From NCBI RefSeq assembly GCF_023278565.1, contig NC_064681.1, positions 2,480,001 through 2,544,000 of the forward strand: a stretch of DNA of 64,000 nucleotides. The letters run 5' to 3'. Shown here piece by piece: positions 33,301-46,389 of this stretch. The DNA is from Colletotrichum lupini (lineage: Eukaryota > Ascomycota > Sordariomycetes > Glomerellales > Glomerellaceae). The notes beneath the pieces were generated by a model. That model searched no databases, was not told where the DNA came from, and was given only the letters and a program-made list of their open reading frames with translations. Every line of letters begins with the position of its first letter. Positions within the stretch are counted from its first letter, which is position 1. Both the position numbers and the translations under genes were made by a program.

Positions 33301-36300
33301 GCAGGACGGCCGAAATCGGCAAGGTGGACAACTGCACCCACCATAGAACGATCAATTAGGAAACGGGCAACAATCTGCACAACGAGACTCATTATGTTTG
33401 CACGGCGACTGAGCGTCGGTGTGGTGGCTTTCTCACCACCAGGCTTGTGCAGGTACATGTGTCCGCAGAGTCACACTGCAGCAGCGCGGCTGTGGCGCGG
33501 CGCAACACACTGGTTGCTGCTCACAGACTGCAGTTATGACCATGACATTGGCATTGCCATTCAAGTTCCAACAAAATAATGACGCGAGTGTCAAACTGCG
33601 GGCTTCCATCATCGTCAGCCCAAGAACAGAGCTCCATAAGCTAACTGAGCATAAACATGGTATCCATTCAGCGAAGAAACATCCACAAACTGCCGAATAG
33701 ACTCGAGGGGCAACCAAGGCGGTTGACAAAGCGGAGTACTAGGCGAAATTACCACGACTTCGCGCATGTCTCAACCCAGCGATACTGTGCTCTGATTGGT
33801 GAGGCTCACAATGCTCCAGGATTACAACAGGGGTTGCGAATACAGTGGGGGAAGAGCAGCGCAACTCCATCGCTCCCTGACCCAGAAACCGCGTCGGCTA
33901 CTGGCGATACCAGCGTTTGTGAAATGAAAGATGGTCCCAGCGCTGCCTTTATCTTGCGTGGCACGGACAAGGCCTAGCCACTTCGTCGGATTGTTCCCAA
34001 GGATGAACGCGCCGTTTGGACGATCTACCCAATGACAGCTCGCCTCCATTCCAACTCCATCATATCTCAATTAGGTCGCCAGTCAGCAGCGCCGAGTTCT
34101 CGACTTGAGCGTTCGAAGCTTCGAGTGCGAATTGTCCAACACTCGAGTCCGATAATAATGCCGATCATTATTGTGCTTCTCGCCGGACCATCTGCGGAAT
34201 TCGGTATCCGTAGACCAAGATTTCGGCCGTTTGTTCATCACGCGGCCAGCCGCTCCCGCTGTCACGGAGAACTCACTCAACCCTAAATCGAAGCACGTGC
34301 AATGATCAACAAACAAGAATAGAATTCGCGTGGGATGAGTGAGAAACATCGCAAATCGTCAAGTTTGAGGATCTTTACCCGCTCGTCCCATTTTCACTGC
34401 CAATCGCTTGTTACAATACACGTCAGCAGACCATGGAACAGTTCGGATCCGAGATCAAATCCCGACTTCGGGTAAGCACGCTGAAAGTCTATATACATAC
34501 GGCTCGCGGCTATGAGGCACAGCTGGGTTGTGCGTAAGAAGTTCCTTGCCGTCTGTCCTCAGTTGTGACGACAGTCTCATCTTCCCTATTAAGTGCCCGC
34601 GGTGCTGTGGGTGAGGATGATCCCTTGCATCGACAGTTCCGTACTTGGCAGTCACATACGGAGTGTCCGCGCATACTGCCTCAGTCCAGGTTCAATCGGG
34701 CGCGACAACTCCAGGCCTTTGCCACAGTTTGGACCGCTCTTGTATACCTTGAGACACCGACGCCACGCAATATGGTTTATCTTGCACGTCGTGGGAAGTA
34801 GAAGGATCCGAGCGTGCATGTTGCCGCTGAGTCTGAGGCTACAACGCCCTCCCATTGGCTTTGTGTTGGCTCGTCGTCGAAAGCTACCAGCTACCATGCT
34901 TCCTTCTTCAAAAACGTGGCAAGCATTTGCCCCATCGAACTATAAAACCTATCCACACGTTCAACAAAGATCAACAAAGAAACGTTTCTGACTTGAGACC
35001 GTTGCTCACTACGCTACTGCACATAACGGCGTTCGAGCGACTAGGTATCTCTTAAGTACCTAGTACACTTTACAGCTCAGAGTGTCTTGATTGCCGTGTC
35101 GGAGGAAAATTTCAAAGGAAGCGGCTCCGTTGTCGAATTGAGGAACGGCGGCCGTCGGCAACTACTTGCAGAGCGGCGTCCGAGAGACGACATGCAGCAA
35201 TCATTCTTCGATTGTTGCGGTCTCGCCGTTATTGCCTTTTATGCGGCGAAACGGTGGTGTCACATCGGTTGATAAACTGCGGCTGACACAGCTACGACTC
35301 AATCATAGCAAGTCCATGCTAATCGAATAGACGCATAACTCCGGATACTACTACTCCGGACTCATCACTCGGGGGAAATTGTTCCTATGCCTCGAAGAAT
35401 ACGTTGCCTGATTGGTCTATAGTCCAAGAAAGCTTGAACATTGTTCTTCAATCGGTAGATGATCCTAGACGATCTGATGTCTGACATTCGGGTCTGTTAA
35501 TGACATTGCATTAAGGCACTCATTTCTGATTGTTTGGTCACAGCAGTACAGTAAAGCGGCGTTGTCGCAACGTCAATATGCGTCAAACCCCCATGGGTGA
35601 CGTTCATATCAACCGACACATTCATTCGAGAGGTTTTCGACGTAGTTTTGCGTTCTCTGGACAGCACGTCTGCTCCAAGTCTTTTGTTATATCGAAGAAG
35701 ATTCTACAGCGTTGGAAATCATCTCCATCCCGTCCAATGTCGATACGAAAAATTCCCATGGACATGCTCTCACGCAGCCCAACCATGCCTGACAGCCATG
35801 TTGATTTTCAAACGATAATCATCACCTGTGTCAGCTTCGAATTCTCTTCTAGGTCACAGAACTCTTCAGCACAACCCTAATGGGAAAAAGTTGTTGCGCA
35901 AGCGGTGTTAAGCTCAAGTGTTCATGGCCACACACTACATTGGGTTTTGACGATGTTTGTGTATCGACGGGTCTGATCAGCATCACGAGTCTTGGACGAA
36001 AAAGCTTGATTGTCTGGCCGTTTGACTCGACGAGGTTATACCACTGAGCTACATGTGGGCTTCATTGTCTGTCAAGCCCATGGTCCTTCAGTAGCATCAT
36101 CTGACCTTCCAAGGGGCTATAGGAACATTCATTCTGACATCGATAGCCTTTTCGAGAGCGCCGCATTGTGAATTGGACACGCCTAAACGAATCACGGGAC
36201 ACATCTTGATGATACACATCAACAAAAAAAAGCTCGCCCATGCCATTTATTTCAATGAGTAACGGTATTTCGATATGGTCAAGGTGAGCCACATTGTTCA

Positions 36301-37647
36301 AAAAATGCATACGGGCGAAGACCAAAACGAGCATTCATCGCCAGACTTGCTCTTGTTCAGTTTTCCAGCAAATTACTGTCTAGAAACTCTGGATTCGACA
36401 TAGCTCATAAAGCGATTTTCACGAGCCGTTATTTCCGACAATTGTACACACAAAGTCGGAGTCCGGTCAGCACCGGTCCCTCACTTTCAAGGTCCGTGAG
36501 CGTGGCTCCCCAGCCATCGACATCGCTCGCTGCGGGACTAACGGCCGCGCACGTCCAAGAGGGATGCGGACCACCGACGTTGACTGTCCCAGGTAGACCG
36601 GCAAGGGACCGATGGGAAACATGTTTCTGCACCGCAGCCCTACTGTGCAATGACATGCCCTCTTCCTCTTTCCCCGATCTATAGTTAACGGCGATGATAT
36701 GGGCCCAAACACCTACAGCCTTGCTCTGCGTTAGTTTGACTGGGGCTGAATTGTCTCGCAAGTTTCCGACATGTGCGAACTCCTTCTCTGTTCTCAAGCA
36801 TCCGAGCCTACAGAGATCTTACATGTTGCGTGCCGCGTGCCGCCGCAAGCGTGAAGCGAACGCGATGATCTCAAGGGGCAAGGCTCTACTTCTTAGGCTC
36901 GCGATTCGCTTCTCGGGTCGATCCTACGACTTCAAGCATGATGGGTAATAGAGGCTGAATTTAAGGAAGAGGCCGACTACTACAATTGAGGAGGAGGAGA
37001 GTATGGGGTATGAGAGGTAATATACTGTCATCTCGTTTCCTCACAACGCCATTCTATCTATGAGACGAACTCCCACCACTCGTCACTCTCGCCCATTTTT
37101 CGAGAACACCAAAAATGACCGCACAAACTTATCAGCGAGAGCCAATCCGACTCTTTCTCGCTCTCAGCTCTTCTCAGCTCTTGCCACAGGCTGAAACCCG
37201 CATCCGCCTTTACCTTTGCCTCGCCCGTCACTCTCTCTTCCCCCATGTCCGTGCCGAATAGCTCACGTAGACCAACGCACCCTTCGCCGACGCTAAGGAA
37301 GAATGCACTCGAAGCTCAGACGAATATGTTTCCGTACGGCAAACACGATGATAAAGAATTGCTCTTACCCCGGTCTTTTCCAAGAAACTAGTCGTACGCA
37401 ATGGAGGGGGAGAGAGGATTCCTTCCTCTCTTTTGACTTACATTCGGCGTGGCTTTTACGTCTGGTTTGGATCCCCTCCTTCCCCTGGCACGAGTATGAG
37501 CATGAGCACTGGCTGCCAAGCATCCTCGACTGTCCAGCTCATTCAGCCTCCTCCTCCCTGGTTATAGCTGTTCTGCAGGTGCTGCTTGGCTTGCCAGCAG
37601 CTTCAGGCCTGCGAATAGTTACTAGTCCTGACAGGTACTTTGTCAGA
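30356..37647. other. 7.3-kb region without a convincing gene
   Basis: The segment next to the SH3 gene (30356-31500) is strongly CT-rich on the minus strand, with a CAG/CAA repeat near 30680-30710, typical of a long promoter or 5' leader. Further right no frame shows a recognisable protein. A frame starting at 32401 (+, 28 codons to a possible donor) and an overlapping pair near 36430-36800 are the best candidates but unsupported. A tRNA-like fragment lies at 36022-36060, and a 12-bp perfect palindrome at 34113-34124. Confidence 0.45.
36022..36060 (-). pseudogene. tRNA 5'-half-like fragment
   Basis: Read on the minus strand, GCCCACA is followed by TGTAGCTCAGTGGTATAA, a good tRNA D-arm with a near-perfect A box. 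No matching 3' acceptor strand (TGTGGGC) or T-arm follows within 120 nt, so this looks like a broken tRNA copy or a chance match. Confidence 0.3.
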
Positions 37648-39099
37648 ATGGCGGCACTCATACCCATTGGGGCTCCGGTTCGTCTACCCCCTATTCCCTC
37701 TCCCTTTCTGTCCAGCATTGCAAAGAAAAGAGGACCTCGCAGCTAACATTGTGAACTCCTTTCCGCCTACTAGCTGCCTCTGTATGGACCTCCTTACCCC
37801 CCACAAGTGGCCGCCCTGGGTCTCATCCCAGACGTGAGGGTAGACGTCCCGATCTGCATCATCCTCATCATCTTCTTCTTCGCCGCCGCCCTCCTCAACG
37901 GCGCAATCTTCCTCCGAAACAATGCCCGGGGCCACAAGTTCCTTCCCTCGGGCGTCCTCGTCGGCTTCTGCATCACCCGCATCATTGCCCTCTCCCTCCG
38001 CATCGCCTGGGCCACCCAGCCCTGGAACGTCTCCCTCAACATCGCGGCAGCCGTCTTCGCCGCCGCTGGCGTCGTCCTCCTCTTCATCCTCAACCTTCTC
38101 TTCACCCACCGCCTCCTCCGTGGCCTCCATCCCAACATTGGCTGGCTGCCCGCCGTCAACGTCTTCTTCCTCTTCACCTACTTCCTCATCTTCGTCTGCC
38201 TCGTCTGCGCCATCACCGCCCTCGTCGTCAGCTTCTACACCCTCAACCCGGTGAGCCTCTACGACTGCCGCGTCGTCCAGCTCTTCACCTCCACTACACT
38301 AGCCCTCATCGCCTTCCTCCCCATCCCCATCCTCCTCTTCGCCGCCTTCTACCCGGGTCTCCGCCGCCCCGAGCCCTTCGGCTACGGCTCCCTCACCACC
38401 AAAATCATCCTCGTCCTCGCCGCCGCGACCCTCATGACCATCGGCGCCGCCTACCGCTGCGCCGTAAACTACGCCGTCCGCCCCGTTCTCTTCCCCGGCT
38501 GGTGGCATCACAAAGCCTGCTACTACATCTTCAACTATGACCTCGAACTCGTCGTTATCTTCCTCTACGCCCTCTTCCGCTTCGACCTCCGCTTCCACGT
38601 CCCCGACGGCGCCTGCAAGCCGGGCCACTACGCAAAGGGCCAGCACGCCTACAAACGCGTCAGCACCCTCACCGTCCGCGAGAGGTTCCGAGGCGGCCGC
38701 AGCGGCCGCCACGGAGGGCGCCATGGCGTCATCAGCTCCTTCTCCAGACGGACCACGACGGCGGTGCGAGGACGAGCCTCGTCTCGCACAGAGTACTTCA
38801 CCCCGAGCGGCTACCTCGCCACCGACTACACCCGGAGCAGCTACTTTACAGGGTCCGGAGATAGCCGAAGCGGCTACTTTAGCGGGACGCGCTCGTCGGG
38901 CAGCAGTCGGTCCGAGGAGATCAGCAACGAGATCAACACGGGTATAGGCGGTCTAGGTATCGGGGGAAGGAGGAGAGAGATCTTCCGGGAGCGTGTGGTC
39001 GTCGAGAAGAAGGTGAGAAGGGGTCGACCGACCAGGAGGAAGACGAGCGAGGAGAGGAGGCGAAGTCATGAACATCGGCGTCGGCGGCATAGGAGGTGA
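37648..39099 (+). CDS. DUF3112-like polytopic membrane protein
   Basis: Exon 2 (37774-39099) has a clear coding frame; exon 1 (37648-37677) is a proposed 10-codon leader joined over a 96-nt intron with a good branch site (GCTAACA at 37743). Its donor, GTTCGT, is unusual, so the start is tentative. Total 451 residues. Seen: about seven hydrophobic helices between residues 30 and 300, with VDVPICIILIIFF, RGHKFLPSGVLVGFCITRI and an SLYDCRVVQLF loop, resembling fungal DUF3112 proteins of unknown function. The cytoplasmic tail (320-451) is rich in Arg, Ser and Gly, with repeated YF(T/S)-Ser-Gly segments. A GPCR-like topology is possible but not shown. Confidence 0.78.
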
Positions 39100-39695
39100 G
39101 GAAGAATCGTAGGGTACGCTACGTCCGACATATGGTCCAGGAGAGATAATGTGTGATGATGACGATGCATATTTGGGAGGTTTCAAATACGGACCTACAG
39201 GCGCAAGGCGATCATTTATCGTGTGCTTGAATAAAATAGTAGCTTGGAAGCTCACCTTGAAGCATTAGCCCACAACTTGGTTGTATCCATGCGTGGCAGG
39301 CCAGGGGGTTAAACGGAAATTGGAACATCAGCTTGTCATTAACATCGACACCTTCTTTGTTGCCGGCGGTCTATGATGAGTATCTAACGTGATGACAGAG
39401 GAAAGCGTCCAGGATACACCAGGAACCTTAATGATAAGGAACTCTCGCGCTCCTAATTGAGCGTCCTGGGGCCATTCTGTATCTCTCTCGCTTTATATCA
39501 TATTGCTCAACGCAGGATCTCTCTTTCTTGGGAGTACATTGGTTCTCTTGGCTTTTGTTGTAATCTTACAAGATTAGACGCCCCTAAAACACCAATGCAA
39601 GTTGAGCTTGCACGCCCCCATCTCTTCGAATTCCGTCCATGGATGACATCCAGATCGATCTGGATGATGGACGGTAAGGGTATCGGATAGGTTGA
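39100..39695. other. Convergent spacer DUF3112-like gene/PP2A gene
   Basis: 596 bp between convergent stop codons; AT-rich in parts, no gene seen. Confidence 0.45.
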
Positions 39696-41053
<1,358 letters not shown>

Positions 41054-42194
41054 GCTGAAAGTCGTCTAATCGATTGAAATGCTTGGGATGTTGATAGATG
41101 ACTCGATCGCACGAAGGCTGGGTCGCGGGGAGCAAGGAAGGCGGCGTCGTCGGGGTCGTCGAGTTAGGTTGGGGATGACGTTGTTTTCAGCAGCCGGTCG
41201 CGGTATTCAGATTGGCACAGCACCTCAATCGTAGCGTGGGGCTGGCGGCGAATCGTCACAGGCGGTCAGAGCTTCGTCTGAGGCCAGATAAGGAGGACGC
41301 GATCGAGTGTTTTGGGCGAGGGAGAGGAGCACAACGTTGAACGTGTTCGCGCAGGGTGGGGTTGGAAGGGATTATGTTCTCTGGATGCTGTGATGAGAAC
41401 GGGGAAAGACGTCGACGTTGGGCACTGGGGATTTTTGCGATGTGGAAGGTGGTGCTCTAGTGCTGGGTGCAGGTGCGGCGGGCGTGGTGTGGTGCTTGCT
41501 GGTTGCAGCAAGACCAGCAGACTGGGGCAGGAGGGGGATTGAGAGATACACCACCACACTGGATGGGACTTTCCTGAGCCCCCAGGCAAGAAACACACCC
41601 GAGCCATGAGGCAGGAGACAAATGCCTCCCATTGGGTGACACCTCCTGGCCTGGACTCGCTTAATCCGATACACTGCACTAACGTAAGCCTCGTCACGTC
41701 TGCGTCTACTCCTTTGATGCATCAGCCTCGACATGAAGGTAAGATCCTATAGGTAGGTATGTACCTAGGTAATACGGATACCTGGGTAGCCAAAGTAAAG
41801 CATCTCAATCTAAATATCTTAATAAGACACACTGAGCATCATGTCATCGATCGATTTCACGAAACTCTGGTTTCTCTGGTTGCCTTTGTCACACAGCTTG
41901 CTCCCCTTTTTTCCCATCAGTGAAGTTTCGATATAGGTCACTTGTCCTATGGCTACTCATTTCCCTATTTAGGTAACAAACGTCGTCGCAAGTAAACAGG
42001 CCAGAGGCCAAACAAGCCTCAAGTGGCCCAAAATATCTGTGCACATGCCAGTGGCCGCGGCACTTCCGTCATTTCGTCCTCAATGTCTCGGTATCATTTG
42101 CTTGACCGCGGACTAAACACAACCCGCAATCTTCAGCCCTTCCACATGCCTATTGTAGACGTCGCAGGGTCCATGAACACTCAATCGTTGACAA
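41054..42194. other. Intergenic region PP2A/EXO84
   Basis: 1141 bp between tandem minus-strand genes. The left half is the PP2A promoter and 5' leader (CT-rich on the minus strand). A cluster of TAGGTA/TACCTA inverted copies lies at about 41750-41795. No gene seen. Confidence 0.45.
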
Positions 42195-44420
42195 CTACGA
42201 TAGCCCGAGACCAACGGGGCTGGTGACACCAGACGAGTGCTCCAAATCACGTCCGACCAGTGTGCGGAAATCGAGCTGCACCTCGTTCAACATCTTTGCG
42301 TGCTCTTGGGCACGCTCCATGCATTCGTTCCAGACCTTTCCGCCGCGCTCTGTTCCACTGAGCTGTCGCGCGAGGATGCCGTTGAAAGTCTCCACCTCTT
42401 CCTTGGCCCATTTGACGCAGGCGCTCATCATCGGCGGAGGGAAACATGAGTGAAAGCAGCTCACGGTGTTGCGGATCAGAGAGAAGTAAACAAACGAGAG
42501 CTCCCAGATGTACAAGTGCAAATCACCCTGGAAGATGCATTGTCTGAAAGGGGGTTAGCCAAATCCAAAAGGATACGTAGCATCGCCAATCTTACCTCGA
42601 TCGCTTTGTGATAATATCATGTCTGGCGACCAGATATGCCTCGCGAGCCCTGTCTTCGTAGCCAAGCCTGGCCAACCAACTAATGTTACGCTTGTTCTTG
42701 GTAGGCGCCGTGTGTGTCGTCTCGAGCTCGCGAATGATCATGCCCGCCAACTTGGCACATCTTTCTTCGACCTTGAAGCTGATGAAGTCCTGCGCCACCG
42801 CATTGTTCTTCAGGCCTCGAGCGAGATTCTTCAGCTTCTCGACGCGGTCAACTGCCGGCTCAAAGCTCTGTAATGCAATGTCAATATCGAGCTCGTCCAT
42901 CTGGCTTTCGACCCATCGTAGATTTTGCTGCTTTCCATCAACGTCGATGAGCATGTCCTTGATGTCGGACAATGTTTCCAAAAGCTCAGTCTTCTGCAGC
43001 AGGCCGGGGTCACGGGACGCAAAGTAGTTGATCGTCTCCTTGGCCTTGTTGTTGGCCTCCAGTTCTGACTGTCGCTCTTTGCGCAACTCTTCCACTGCTT
43101 TGCGGATGTTGAGAAGCAGACTGTTCTTCTCCGTATCCTCTGGCTTTTCGGTTCGGTAGATGACAGATTCCTGGCCGACGCCTCTGACCATGACAGCATC
43201 TGCCAATTTGTTTCTCGTCGTCGAGCCATCGCCGGGCCCGGCCATGTCAACAACCTCAATATCAAGCAGCGGCCAGCAACGATCTGCGACCAGCTTCACC
43301 AGGGGTCCTTGAGCTTCGCGAGGCGGGACATCGGCTTTTCTCTTCTTGCGAGATGCAATAAGCAAATGGTCGCTGAGTAGGAATATCTGCATCGCTCGTC
43401 GAGACTTGTATGTGGCGTTGTCCAGCTCAATCCAAGCTCCTGCATTCTGGATGACATGGCGCCGGGCAGAATTGGGCAGGAACTTTTGGGAACCCTCGAC
43501 ATTCTTGTATAGTGCCTGCATCTGCGAGTTCCAAAGGGCGCTTCGGTCTGCGACCGAGCTTCGCTTGTCCCTCTTGCTCAGGCCTGTCGAGAGTTCGCCC
43601 CCAAGGCTTGAAGACTCATTGTTTCCGTTGTTTGAGGCCTGGCGAAGTGCTGTTGTATTCACTTTGAGGTCCGTCATCAGGTTCTTCAACGCTCGCATCT
43701 CGCCCTTGAGCTTCTCGGCCTCTTTGCTAATCTTGATGAACTGGGTACGGTTCTGCATGACATTCTGCTGCAAGTCTGCATTGGCCCGGCCCTTGAGATT
43801 GCGTAGGTTATCCTCAAATTCTCGGATCTGGTCTTCGTCCGCTTCGCTGAGCAATGTCGCAACATCTAGAACTGCGTTAGTTACATGCTATGAACCAAAG
43901 AGATCCATTACTCACATTGGTCTGGTACCAACCCGGGATCTCGCAATGCCTTTATATCGACAATTGGCGCTGGTGCTGTGCCGCCACGGCTGGGAGGGGG
44001 CTGTGCTGCTCTTCGCTGGCGGGACTCGTACTTGTCGAGGGATGGCATAGACGGTACCGGCGGGTTATTCACGTCGAAGTCGTTCGGCAGGGTGTTAAAC
44101 CGCGTCGAGTATCGTCGCTTGACCAAGTCCGAGGTCTATAAATTCTCTCGTCAGCCTCCAATACCTTCAACTTGACTCTTTAGTTAGCCCTTGCTGGGGA
44201 TGCTTACCTTTCCGCCTCCAGCTTGCGGCGGCGGGCGAAGCCGAGGCTGAACCGGCGGAGGACCTGCATCTGCCATCGGCCTTGAGCCGGGAGGCCGTAC
44301 TGGGCCAGATCCATCCTGTAGAATGGGCTCTGAGATCTGGCGAGGTGCGCTGATCTGAGGGCGGCCCTTTCTCTTTCCACTTCGGAGCGAGATCTTGCTG
44401 CGCTCCCGATCTTCCGACAT
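42195..44420 (-). CDS. EXO84: Exocyst complex subunit EXO84
   Basis: Exo84 is part of the octameric exocyst that tethers secretory vesicles at the plasma membrane. Exons 44208-44420, 43916-44135, 42596-43865 and 42195-42543 give 683 residues. Seen: a basic Pro-rich N-terminus, the VKRRYSTRF segment, a coiled-coil (about 150-230; LREFEDNLRNLKGRANADLQ-type heptads), a PH-like domain (about 275-385) with WIELDNATYKSRRAMQIFLLSDHLLIASRK split into strands, and C-terminal helical bundles including RLGYEDRAREAYLVARHD. These match fungal Exo84. The exon 2-3 joint gives DQYVATLL. Confidence 0.94.
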
Positions 44421-45160
44421 GGCGGGCGGTTGAGTTGGTGTTATGTGCTGAAGGGCACGAATCTAGTAGCACTTATTGTGCATAGAGAGACAGATGTTGG
44501 TGGGTAGAAAGAGCGAGGACAAAGCCCCTTTGGTGAAGTCGCAGATCAGGTCGGATTGATGTTGTTTCATGCACCGTCTGTCGCCCGCGGAGTGGGAAGC
44601 TGCCGCGCTGTGGTGGCCATTGAGAGGATAAGACCCCTGCCAGTTCGACATTAAGATGGACGTGGAGTCCCAAGTCGTTATGGCACGCAGCACTTATCCC
44701 TCTACGTAATCTGGAAGGCGGGCACCTAACCTCGTCGTCCAGTGGGCAACAGCAGCCTCCTGGCGGGTGCTGCAGCAGTGCACCTACCTACCTCAGTGAG
44801 CTGTCGAATCAGTACGTACCTATCTGATCAGTGTGTCTGGTCTGTGCTCTCAGGGACCCACTCCAGCGGCTGCTTGGCAAGAGAACGCGACCTGGGAACT
44901 ATGGCGCAGAGGCTAAAAAAATTGGTAGAGGAAGCTCCATCAATTCCCGATAGAGCTTCTTTCCTTCGATATTTACTCCGTCAACGAATCCTCCGCCCGT
45001 TGTCTCCCCCCGGTCATTCAACCATCTCCCAGCTCACAAAGCGCAACGTTGTGAACCTGAGCACAAACCCCATCAGCTCTCATCGTCGCTATCAGCTCCG
45101 ACTGCTGTAGACCGAAAGCCAAACCTTCCGTCCGCTTTTCCCCAAGTTCCAGAAAAAAAG
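44421..45160. promoter_or_regulatory. Divergent promoter region EXO84/TOM20
   Basis: 740 bp between divergent start codons. CT-rich leader before TOM20; no specific site recognised. Confidence 0.45.
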
Positions 45161-45954
45161 ATGTCCCAGACTTCCACGATAGTGACGGCATCAGTCGCCG
45201 CCGCCGTTACCGGCTTGGTTGGTGAGTCTGCCTCGACACCTCGACGCACCCCGATATCACAATTCTCCCTTTGCCAATTACACAATAGGACCGAGGGACC
45301 AGTTTAATTGGAGCCGCGTTTGCTAACGTTCGTCAACAAAGCGTACGCCGCCTTCTTCGACTACCAGCGACGCAACAAGGCTGAGTTCCGGAGAGAACTG
45401 CGTCGAAACGAGCGCCGTCAGCACAAGGCCGAGAAGGAGTCGGCCCAGCAGGAGACCGTCCGACAAAGGCAAGCCATCAAGGAGGCCGTCGATGAGGCCA
45501 AGGAAGAGGGCTTCCCTACCGACGTCGAGCAGAAGGAGGCATACTTCCTCCAGCAGGTTTCCGAGGGAGAGACGCTGTCCGCCGACCGTTAGTCCAACCC
45601 CTATGCGAGAAGAAATACCCGGAATGAGGCGAGATGGCTCAGCTTACTGACAACGGTTGATGTTACAGCCACGCGCGCTGTTGAAGCCGCGCTTGCGTTC
45701 TACAAGGGCCTCAAGGTCTACCCTACGCCTGGTGACCTGATCGGCATCTACGACAAGACCGTTCCCAAGGTAAGAGACCTCCTTGGATCCCCGGAAAATT
45801 GCTACAGCATTTGATCTGAAACTGATCTTATATCTAGCCCGTCCTTGACGTTCTCGCCGAGATGATCGCCTACGACTCCTCTCTCAACATTGGCCAGTAC
45901 CAGGGTGGCGTCAACGTTGACCTCGGCGGCATGCCCACCGTCGGCCTGGACTAA
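45161..45954 (+). CDS. TOM20: Mitochondrial import receptor subunit TOM20
   Basis: Tom20 is an outer-membrane receptor that recognises mitochondrial presequences. Exons 45161-45221, 45342-45587, 45669-45769 and 45838-45954 give 174 residues, close to Neurospora Tom20. Seen: an N-terminal anchor ([16 protein letters not shown]), a positively charged linker [21 protein letters not shown], the receptor domain with [35 protein letters not shown] and [18 protein letters not shown], and a short Gly-rich acidic tail ending GLD. The exon 2-3 junction restores Asp-Pro. Confidence 0.95.
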
Positions 45955-46389
45955 AAGATCTTCGTTTTGACGATGTAGCTCTCACCATAACGAGTTCCCC
46001 TCCACTCTCTCACATCCCCCAAAACCTGGACACACACATTCCGGCGCGCGCTCGCCTCCAAAGAATCCGCAGTCACTCCACCAATGGCGTGATGCTGCGA
46101 ATCCACCACCCCATACGTAATCCCCCGGCATTCTGCGAGAAGAGGAAGGAGGAATTACGACTTTTCACTGTACAATACCTGGCCGGCTGGGGCTGTTTTG
46201 ATAGAAGGTTTTTGTAAGAGGAAAGAAACCAAGTGTATATTGATGATCCCGGCAGGGACAAATAGGCAAGAAGATGAAGAAGATTCACGAAATTCCACAA
46301 TTTCATAATGCGTGTGTATCTGGTCTCTTGAGAGCATGCAGCCGGCGCCTTTTTGATTTTCCGTTTGATATACTCCTCTACCGAATAAC
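45955..46389. other. Convergent spacer TOM20/TYW1
   Basis: 435 bp of 3' flanking sequence between convergent genes. Nothing coding recognised. Confidence 0.45.

Noticed and set aside
36429..36797. Overlapping frames on both strands near 36.4-36.8 kb
   Set aside because: No recognisable protein, no splice support; both strands open suggests chance.
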